Source: Streptomyces sp. SLBN-31
GTDB taxonomy: Bacteria > Actinomycetota > Actinomycetes > Streptomycetales > Streptomycetaceae
Direction of reading: 5' to 3'
NCBI RefSeq assembly: GCF_006715395.1
Contig: NZ_VFNC01000002.1
Span: 992,001-1,056,000, forward strand
Length of the DNA stretch: 64,000 nt
The stretch's first letter is position 1; each line of letters opens with the position of its first letter. This document shows positions 58,983 through 64,000 of the stretch, one piece after another. Position numbers and translations under genes: made by a program. Below the pieces are notes generated by a model. The model was not told the DNA's origin and made no database searches. It saw nothing but the letters and a program-made list of their open reading frames with translations.

Positions 58983-60503
58983 ATGACGACCGTCGACGAC
59001 ACACCCGCTCCCCTCACGGACGACGAGTCCGAGGGCCAACCGCCCGCGCTGACCCTCGCCCGGGTGCGGCTGGGACCGGGCGGCCCGCTGGGCAGTGTGC
59101 GGATCGACGGCGGCAGGATCGTCGCCGTCGCGGAGACGGACGAACTCGGTGGACCCGCCCTGGACATGGACGGGCGCACCGTGCTGCCGGGGCTGTGGGA
59201 CGCCCATGTGCACGCGGCGCAGTGGGCCGGCAACCGGCGGCGGGCCGACCTCGCCGGCCTGGAGTCCGCGCGGGCGGTGGCCGAAGCCGTACGGTCGTAC
59301 GCGCGTGGTCTGCCGGACGGTGAGGTGCTCGTCGGCCAGGGTTTCCGGGACGGGCTGTGGCCGGACGCGCCCGACAAGGCGCTGCTGGACTCGGTGTGCC
59401 CGGACCGGCCGGTCGCGCTGATCAGTGCCGATCTGCACGCCGCATGGCTGAACTCCGCGGGCCTGGCCCTGGTGGGGCGGCCCGGGCACGCGACGGGACT
59501 GCTGCGGGAACACGACTGCTTCGAGGTGCTGCGGGCGCTGCCCGAGGTGCCGGTCGAGGTCCTGGACCGTTGGGCGGCCGAGGCCTGCCGGGAAGCCGCC
59601 GGGCGGGGCGTCACGGGGATCGTCGACTTCCACTTCTCCGACAATCTCGCCGACTGGGGTCGGCGCGCGGCTCGGGGGCCGCTCGGGGTGCGGGTGCGGG
59701 CCGCCGTGTATCCCGGGCACCTGGACGCGGTGATCGAGCGCGGCTTCCGGACGGGTGACATGCTGCCCGGGACCGGCGGCCTGGTCCGGGTCGGGCCGCT
59801 GAAGCTCTTCACGGACGGTTCCCTGAACACCCGAACCGCCCTGTGCTGCGAGCCGTATCCGGGCCTGGAGGGCACGCCGGAGGCCCACGGCATCGAGGAG
59901 ACGGCGTACACCGAACTCGTCCGTCTCATGCGGCGGGCCGCCGCGCACGGCATCGAGCCCGCCGTCCACGCGATCGGCGACCGCGCCAACAGGCTGGCTC
60001 TGGACGCGTTCGGGGCCGTGGGCTGCCGGGGGCGGATCGAGCACGCTCAGCTGCTGAGGACGGCCGACATGCCGCGGTTCGCGCAGCTGGGCGTCACGGC
60101 GAGCGTGCAGCCGGCGCACGCCGTCGACGACCGGGACGTGGCGGACCGGCACTGGGCCGGGCGCACCGGCCGTGCCTTCGCCTACGCCGATCTGCTGGCG
60201 GCCGGCGCCCGGCTGGAGTTCGGCTCCGACGCTCCCGTCGCACCGCTCGATCCGTGGCTCGGCATCGCGGCCGCCGTCCACCGCACCGACGACGGGCGGC
60301 CCGCCTGGCATCCCGAGCAGCGCGTGCCGATGCGGACGGCGCTCGCGGCCTCGGCCCGCGGCCGCACGGCGATCCGCGCCGGGGACCCGGCCGACCTGGT
60401 GATCGTCGACGCCGATCCCGGGACGGCGGACGCCCGCACACTGCGGCGGATGCCGGTGTACGGCACGCTGCTGGGCGGCCACTGGACTTACGGCCCCGGA
60501 TGA
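58983..60503 (+). CDS. Amidohydrolase family protein, YtcJ-like
   Basis: 506 residues, a metal-dependent hydrolase. A beta-sandwich (ALTLARVRLGPGGPLGSVRIDGGRIVAV) is followed by GRTVLPGLWDAHVHAAQWA, in which HVH is the first metal pair. GIVDFHFSDNLADWG, KLFTDGSLNTRTALCCEPY, GIEPAVHAIGDRANRLALDAF and EFGSDAPVAPLDPWLGIAAAV follow. All ligand motifs of YtcJ-like exoenzymes are present. No signal peptide, so it is cytosolic. The substrate (amide, lactam or formimide) is unknown. Confidence 0.88.
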   Translation: MTTVDDTPAPLTDDESEGQPPALTLARVRLGPGGPLGSVRIDGGRIVAVAETDELGGPALDMDGRTVLPGLWDAHVHAAQWAGNRRRADLAGLESARAVAEAVRSYARGLPDGEVLVGQGFRDGLWPDAPDKALLDSVCPDRPVALISADLHAAWLNSAGLALVGRPGHATGLLREHDCFEVLRALPEVPVEVLDRWAAEACREAAGRGVTGIVDFHFSDNLADWGRRAARGPLGVRVRAAVYPGHLDAVIERGFRTGDMLPGTGGLVRVGPLKLFTDGSLNTRTALCCEPYPGLEGTPEAHGIEETAYTELVRLMRRAAAHGIEPAVHAIGDRANRLALDAFGAVGCRGRIEHAQLLRTADMPRFAQLGVTASVQPAHAVDDRDVADRHWAGRTGRAFAYADLLAAGARLEFGSDAPVAPLDPWLGIAAAVHRTDDGRPAWHPEQRVPMRTALAASARGRTAIRAGDPADLVIVDADPGTADARTLRRMPVYGTLLGGHWTYGPG

Positions 60504-60584
60504 CGGAGCCCGGCGGACCGCAACCTTTCGGCCATCCTGAATGTCTACTGCCATATCAGCACCCACCACACTCCGGGGGACGAG

Positions 60585-61166
60585 ATGAAACGAAGCAGAT
60601 CAGTTTGGGCGGCAGTGGCACTCCTGGTCGCCGCGCTGGGCGCGAGCGCGGTTCCGGTCGAGGCGGCAACGGCCGCCACGGCCCGGACGACCGCCTGCCC
60701 CACGGGCTGGGGCAGTCTTCCCAAGTCCCACTCGGCGGCCACCTCGAGTCCGTTGAAGAACGTCAGGACCGGCCGCCACACCTGTTACGACCGGATGGTC
60801 ATCGACGTCCCCGGCGCGAACCGGAGCGCCCTCGGCTACTCCGTCGGGTACGTCAGCCACCTCTACCAGGACGGATCGGGGCGCGAGATCCACGTCGGCG
60901 GCGGAGCGGTCCTCGAGGTGCGGATCAACGCGCCCGCGTACGATCCCGAGACCGGGAAGCCGACGTATCCGGCCAAGGCCGGCCGTCCGCTGCCGGGCGT
61001 CGACCTCACCGGCTACCGCGCCTTCCGCGACACCCGCTTCGCCGCGAGCTTCGAGGGCGACACCCAGCTCGGGCTCGGAGTGCGGTCCCGGCTGCCGTTC
61101 CGGGTGCTGCGGACGGACGGCCACGTGATCGTGGACGTGGCCCACAGCTGGAACGGAACCCCCTGA
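60585..61166 (+). CDS. Secreted protein with AMIN-like domain
   Basis: 193 residues. A Sec signal peptide (MKRSRSVWAAVALLVAALGASAVPVEAATAA) is followed by a mature beta-rich domain. That domain has GWGSLPKSHSAATSSPLKNVRTGRHTCYDRMVIDVPG, a cysteine pair (ACPTGWG and HTCYD), GYSVGYV, GGAVLEVRI and a C-terminal LPFRVLRTDGHVIVDVAHSW. The pattern fits the AMIN-like domain of secreted actinobacterial proteins thought to bind cell-wall polysaccharide. ATG 60585 follows GGGGGACG. Confidence 0.85.
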   Translation: MKRSRSVWAAVALLVAALGASAVPVEAATAATARTTACPTGWGSLPKSHSAATSSPLKNVRTGRHTCYDRMVIDVPGANRSALGYSVGYVSHLYQDGSGREIHVGGGAVLEVRINAPAYDPETGKPTYPAKAGRPLPGVDLTGYRAFRDTRFAASFEGDTQLGLGVRSRLPFRVLRTDGHVIVDVAHSWNGTP

Positions 61167-61184
61167 GCCCGGGGGCGGGCGCCC

Positions 61185-62165
61185 TCAGTCGTCGGTGACC
61201 AGCTCCACCGGTACGGCGACGACGTCCACCAGCGCTTCGCCGCGCAGGGCGGTCAGCGCCAGGGGGCGCCCGATGGCGTCCTCCAGCATCAGGCGCTGCA
61301 GCGCCTGGGCGCTGGTCACTGGAGCGTCGCCCGCGGTGAGCAGCAGGTCACCGGCGCGCAGGCCGGCGCGGGCGGCCGGGGACGCCGGGACGACCTCGAC
61401 GATCCGCAGGCCGGTGCGCCGCCCGGTGCGGGCGCGCACCGGTGGGGGCAGCGGGCCCGGGGTGCCGGCGAGACCGAGGTAGGCGCGGCGGACCCGGCCC
61501 GTGGCGAGCAGAGCCGCGATGATCTTCCGGCTGGTGCCGTTCACGGGGATCGCCAGGCCCAGTCCGACATCGGCGATGGCGGTGTTGATACCGACGACCC
61601 GGGCGTCGGCGGTGGCGAGCGCGCCGCCCGAGCTGCCGGGGTGCAGAGTCGCGTCGGTCTGCACGACGTCGTCGATGACCCGGGTCGCCCGGCCCGTGCC
61701 GGCCGGCAGCGACCGGCCCAGCGCGCTGACCACTCCGGCGGTGACGCTGCCGGCCAGGCCCAGCGGGTTGCCGACGGCGACGACCAGCTGGCCAACCCGG
61801 AGGGCGTCGGCCTCGCCGAGGCGGGCCGGCGGTGGGGTCGGCCCGTCGGCGCGGACCACGGCGAGGTCGGACAGCGGATCCGCCCCGATGACGTGGAAGG
61901 GGGTGGTGGTGCCGTCCGCGAAGGAGGCCGTACCGGCGTCGGAGTGGCCGACGACGTGGGCGTTGGTCAGCAGGAAGCCGTCGTCGGTGAAGACGACCGC
62001 GGAGCCGGTGCCGACCACGAAGCGTCCGGCGCGGCGGTGCGCGACGTTCAGGGCCGCCACCTTGGGGGTGAGCTCGCCGGCGACGGAGGTGACGGTGCGC
62101 GAGTAGGAGTCGAGCGCGGCCTGCTCCTCGCCGGAGCGGTCGGGCCCGGAAAGTGTCTCGGCCAC
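61185..62165 (-). CDS. HtrA/DegP-type S1C serine protease with PDZ domain
   Basis: 326 residues. A trypsin-like domain (about 30-230) carries FLLTNAHVVGH (His), DLAVVRADG (Asp) and TLHPGSSGGALAT (Ser). A C-terminal PDZ domain (about 240-320) contains GLRIVEVVPASPAARAGLRAGDLLLTAGDAPVTSAQALQRLM. No signal peptide or membrane helix is visible, unlike most DegP proteins, so it may act inside the cell or be exported another way. GTG 62165 follows GGAAAGG; a TTG at 62189 would add 8 residues. Confidence 0.88.
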   Translation of the reverse strand: MAETLSGPDRSGEEQAALDSYSRTVTSVAGELTPKVAALNVAHRRAGRFVVGTGSAVVFTDDGFLLTNAHVVGHSDAGTASFADGTTTPFHVIGADPLSDLAVVRADGPTPPPARLGEADALRVGQLVVAVGNPLGLAGSVTAGVVSALGRSLPAGTGRATRVIDDVVQTDATLHPGSSGGALATADARVVGINTAIADVGLGLAIPVNGTSRKIIAALLATGRVRRAYLGLAGTPGPLPPPVRARTGRRTGLRIVEVVPASPAARAGLRAGDLLLTAGDAPVTSAQALQRLMLEDAIGRPLALTALRGEALVDVVAVPVELVTDD

Positions 62166-62273
62166 GAGTCGGCCTTTCCGCTTGCCCAAGAGGCTGGGAT
62201 TACATGCTTACACCCCTGCCTCGGCAGACGGACCGGACTTCGCTGCGGGCTGACGCCCGCCCGCCGCACATGA

Positions 62274-63374
62274 TCAGCGGGGGCCCGGTCCCGTCCCCCG
62301 CGAGGTGCGCAGTGTGCCGATCGTCCTCAGCAGGCGGTCGGCGGGGGCGCGCAGCTCGGGGTGGGCGTTGACGGTGTTCCGCAGGCCGCGCACCGGCCGG
62401 CGCCACAACTGGTGGGCCGTCGCCACGGGGTGGGGGCGGCTGGCGAAGCCCTCCGACACGCGCAGCTCGCGGGTCTTGAGCCAGTCCTTGTACTCCTTGT
62501 CGCCGCGGCCGAGGTCCATGAGCGTCACCCCGTGGCGGGCCGCCGCCTCGGCGGTGCGCAGGTGCATCATCAGGCCGGGCGAGTAGTAGTGCAGTTCGGG
62601 GTCGTAGGCGGTGAACCAGGCCGCGAGCACGGTGCGCGATCTCGGCCCGAAGTGGGCGGCGACCGGGCGGTCCCCGGCGTAGAGGACGGACAGCACCCCG
62701 GTGAAGTGGGGCTCCCGGACCTGGAACAGGTGGTTCACCAGGTCGACGATCCACGGCTTGGAGAAACGGTCCATCCGTCCCGTTCTGCGGTACTGGGCGG
62801 ACTTCCACTGCATGAGCCGGCGCAGCATCCGCGGATCGCGCTCGTCGAACTCGAAGCGCACCTCGCCGACGTCACGGCCGAGGCGGCGTTCCTTCTTCAG
62901 CGTGGTCTTGGCGAGCCCCGGATAGGCGCCGCGCAGCCACTGGGCGTAGCCGCTGGGGTCGGGCTTGAGGTCGACGACCGGGGAGGCGAACGTCCCCGTG
63001 ACATGTCTGCCGAACGGTTTCTGTTCCGCGACGAGGTGATCGAACTCGAAGACGGACAGCCCGCACGCCTTCAGCAGTTCCTGGGCGTCCCAGGTGAACC
63101 CGGGGCGGTGCACGAGGGCCTGGCAGTCGGACAGGCCGAGACCGACGGCCCGGCCGACGCCGAAGGGGTTGCGCTCGTACGGGAAGAACCCGGCCGGGGC
63201 GCCGCCCTCGCGCAGCACGGCGATGCGCGCACCGGATCGGCACCGGCCGACGCCGAGGGCGAACTCGGGCGCCAGAAAGGGGTTGGAGTACTCCGGCGAC
63301 TCGTCCATGGCCCGGTGCCAGGCTTCGCGCAGTGAGGCGTTCAGTTCGTGGGCTCTGTGGATCGTGACGTCCAC
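62274..63374 (-). CDS. GNAT-family acyltransferase, CelD/FemAB-like
   Basis: 366 residues. An N-terminal half (HRAHELNASLREAWHRAMDESPEYSNPFLAPEFALGVG) and a C-terminal half with MRRLMQWKSAQYRR, VLSVLYAGDRPVAAHFGPRSRTVLAAWFTAYDPELHYYSPGLMMHLRTAEAAARHGVTLMDLGRGD match the CelD-type acetyltransferases (BcsL/FemAB-like). These are found with cellulose or other exopolysaccharide genes. The role is likely N- or O-acylation of a sugar or cell-surface precursor. Partner genes lie outside the window or are absent. Confidence 0.85.
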   Translation of the reverse strand: MDVTIHRAHELNASLREAWHRAMDESPEYSNPFLAPEFALGVGRCRSGARIAVLREGGAPAGFFPYERNPFGVGRAVGLGLSDCQALVHRPGFTWDAQELLKACGLSVFEFDHLVAEQKPFGRHVTGTFASPVVDLKPDPSGYAQWLRGAYPGLAKTTLKKERRLGRDVGEVRFEFDERDPRMLRRLMQWKSAQYRRTGRMDRFSKPWIVDLVNHLFQVREPHFTGVLSVLYAGDRPVAAHFGPRSRTVLAAWFTAYDPELHYYSPGLMMHLRTAEAAARHGVTLMDLGRGDKEYKDWLKTRELRVSEGFASRPHPVATAHQLWRRPVRGLRNTVNAHPELRAPADRLLRTIGTLRTSRGTGPGPR

Positions 63375-63754
63375 TTCAGATCAACCGTCCTTCCACAGGC
63401 TCCGCGAGGAACGCGCCGACGGCGACGCAGGCCGGATGGGCGGGTGACCTTCTGTTCATGGATCGCATCGGCGATCGCTCCCCCGTGACGTCCCCCCATG
63501 ACGCGCTGTCCGCGTCCTACCGCTCAATTCAGTATCAGCCGATTCCACGCTGTGTACACGCTCGTTTCGCGATTGACCCTTCCGGTCGCGAACTGTCCGA
63601 CGTGGATCAAACCTCGCGAAACAGTACGCATGTTGTCAAGAGCGCCTGCCCCGGCACAGGTCGGTGATGCGCCACCCACCGGGCCGCTCGCGTCACCGGT
63701 GTTCACAGGGCCACCGGCCGTCCGCCGCGTGCACGCAGGCGGAGCGAGGCGAGG
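63375..63754. promoter_or_regulatory. 380-bp region with low-GC promoter-like stretch
   Basis: From about 63520 to 63640 the GC content drops clearly below its surroundings. Here are GTGTACAC (an 8-bp palindrome), TTTCGCGA and TCGCGA repeats, and CAATTCAGTATCAG. These are promoter or operator-like features for the divergent GNAT gene or for a gene to the right. No gene with good codon usage is visible inside. Confidence 0.4.
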
Positions 63755-64000
63755 GTGCCGCAGAGCAGGGCGGTGCCGAGGGTCGGCTTCGCCGCCTCGG
63801 AGGCCGCGGGCCGTTTCGCGCCGGGCCCCCTCGATCCTCGGGGCCGCCGCGGGCAGTTGCCGCAGAGCGCGCTCCCCGGCCACAACAGGCTCGCGCCCTG
63901 GCTGGACCTTCCGCTGGACCTGGGCGCAGAGTTCGAGGCCGACCTGGAGGACATCCTGCACCTGGTGGAGGCGGCCGCGCGCAAGCGCCCCAGGGGGTGA
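63755..64000 (+). CDS. Possible 3' part or remnant of a gene, product unknown
   Basis: The frame ends with a stop exactly at the window edge. Its last 40 codons have host-like third positions and read RLAPWLDLPLDLGAEFEADLEDILHLVEAAARKRPRG, an amphipathic, acidic C-terminus that looks genuinely coded. The upstream half is less convincing, and the opposite strand (down to 63703) also looks coding there, ending TLASLRLRARGGRPVAL. Two decayed gene ends may overlap. No family was recognised. Confidence 0.35.
   Translation: MPQSRAVPRVGFAASEAAGRFAPGPLDPRGRRGQLPQSALPGHNRLAPWLDLPLDLGAEFEADLEDILHLVEAAARKRPRG

Noticed and set aside
61145..61190. Terminator between the AMIN-like and HtrA genes
   Set aside because: Only a weak CTGAG/CTCAG pairing with GC-rich loop; overlaps the stop codons and is not convincing.
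63458..63667. 69-codon plus-strand open frame starting MDRIGDRSPVTSP
   Set aside because: Low GC at third positions, no ribosome site, within a promoter-like region.

Overview
The window is typical high-GC actinomycete DNA and almost certainly comes from a Streptomyces chromosome. Codon third positions are strongly G/C, GTG starts are frequent, and many starts are leaderless or overlap the previous stop. The gene families fit as well: a long-form GAPDH, cutinase, TerD, PucR/CdaR regulators with C-terminal HTH, RsbW-like ATPases, an Rv1733c-like protein and a DUF6643-like protein. I see about 50 genes, no rRNA, tRNA, CRISPR or phage module, and no complete insertion sequence.

Layout. 1-3.8 kb: 5' part of 6-phosphogluconate dehydrogenase, a divergent GAPDH with a long N-terminal extension, and an NCS1 permease. 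3.9-12.3 kb: a compact operon of an acyl-CoA carboxylase carboxyltransferase, a fatty-acyl-AMP ligase, a one-module ACP-KS-AT-ACP-TE polyketide synthase and a Tat-exported antigen-85-like esterase. A PucR-type regulator and a secreted cutinase follow at 12.4-14.4 kb. This set matches, family by family, the mycolic acid condensation locus of mycobacteria (accD4, fadD32, pks13, an Ag85/fbp mycolyltransferase and the cutinase-like Rv3802c). Streptomyces are not known to make mycolic acids, so this is the most interesting system in the window.

14.5-20.7 kb: a secreted alpha/beta hydrolase, then a metabolite:H+ symporter, a GAF-PucR regulator and a 3-hydroxybutyrate-dehydrogenase-like SDR. The symporter and SDR promoters share an identical 14-bp sequence, which suggests one regulon. 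20.7-27.6 kb: Nudix hydrolase, apolipoprotein N-acyltransferase, a Wzy/WaaL-like membrane protein, a non-coding cluster of degenerate ~145-bp direct repeats (24.28-24.89 kb), a PH-domain-like membrane protein, a glutamate/aspartate racemase homologue and an HpnB-like glycosyltransferase. 27.6-40.6 kb: double TerD protein, small disordered protein, MOSC protein, Rv1733c-like protein, a beta-helix/AAA+ fusion, a large membrane hydrolase, a DeoR regulator, SRPBCC protein, Cds1-like cysteine synthase-fold enzyme, and an RsbW-like ATPase.

40.9-47.7 kb: an FtsX-type ABC exporter operon, a divergent TetR gene with a clear operator, the DUF4865/phosphotriesterase-like/tautomerase genes, and an SMI1/KNR4 protein coupled to a small hypothetical gene. 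48-54 kb: RpiB, a ~162-bp MITE-like inverted-repeat element next to a broken copy of part of the following ROK gene, ROK regulator, AlkB, an orphan PqqD-M50 metalloprotease and an RlmG/RsmC methyltransferase. 53.5-56.2 kb: an aga-like amino-sugar cluster (class II aldolase, SIS isomerase, divergent DeoR). 56.3-64 kb: GH15 trehalase/glucoamylase, DUF4386 protein, amidohydrolase, secreted AMIN-like protein, HtrA protease and a CelD-like GNAT protein.

A recurring oddity is small duplication at gene 3' ends: a 62-bp-period copy behind the Cds1 gene, a triple 35-bp repeat forming the end of the aldolase gene, and the detached ROK fragment.
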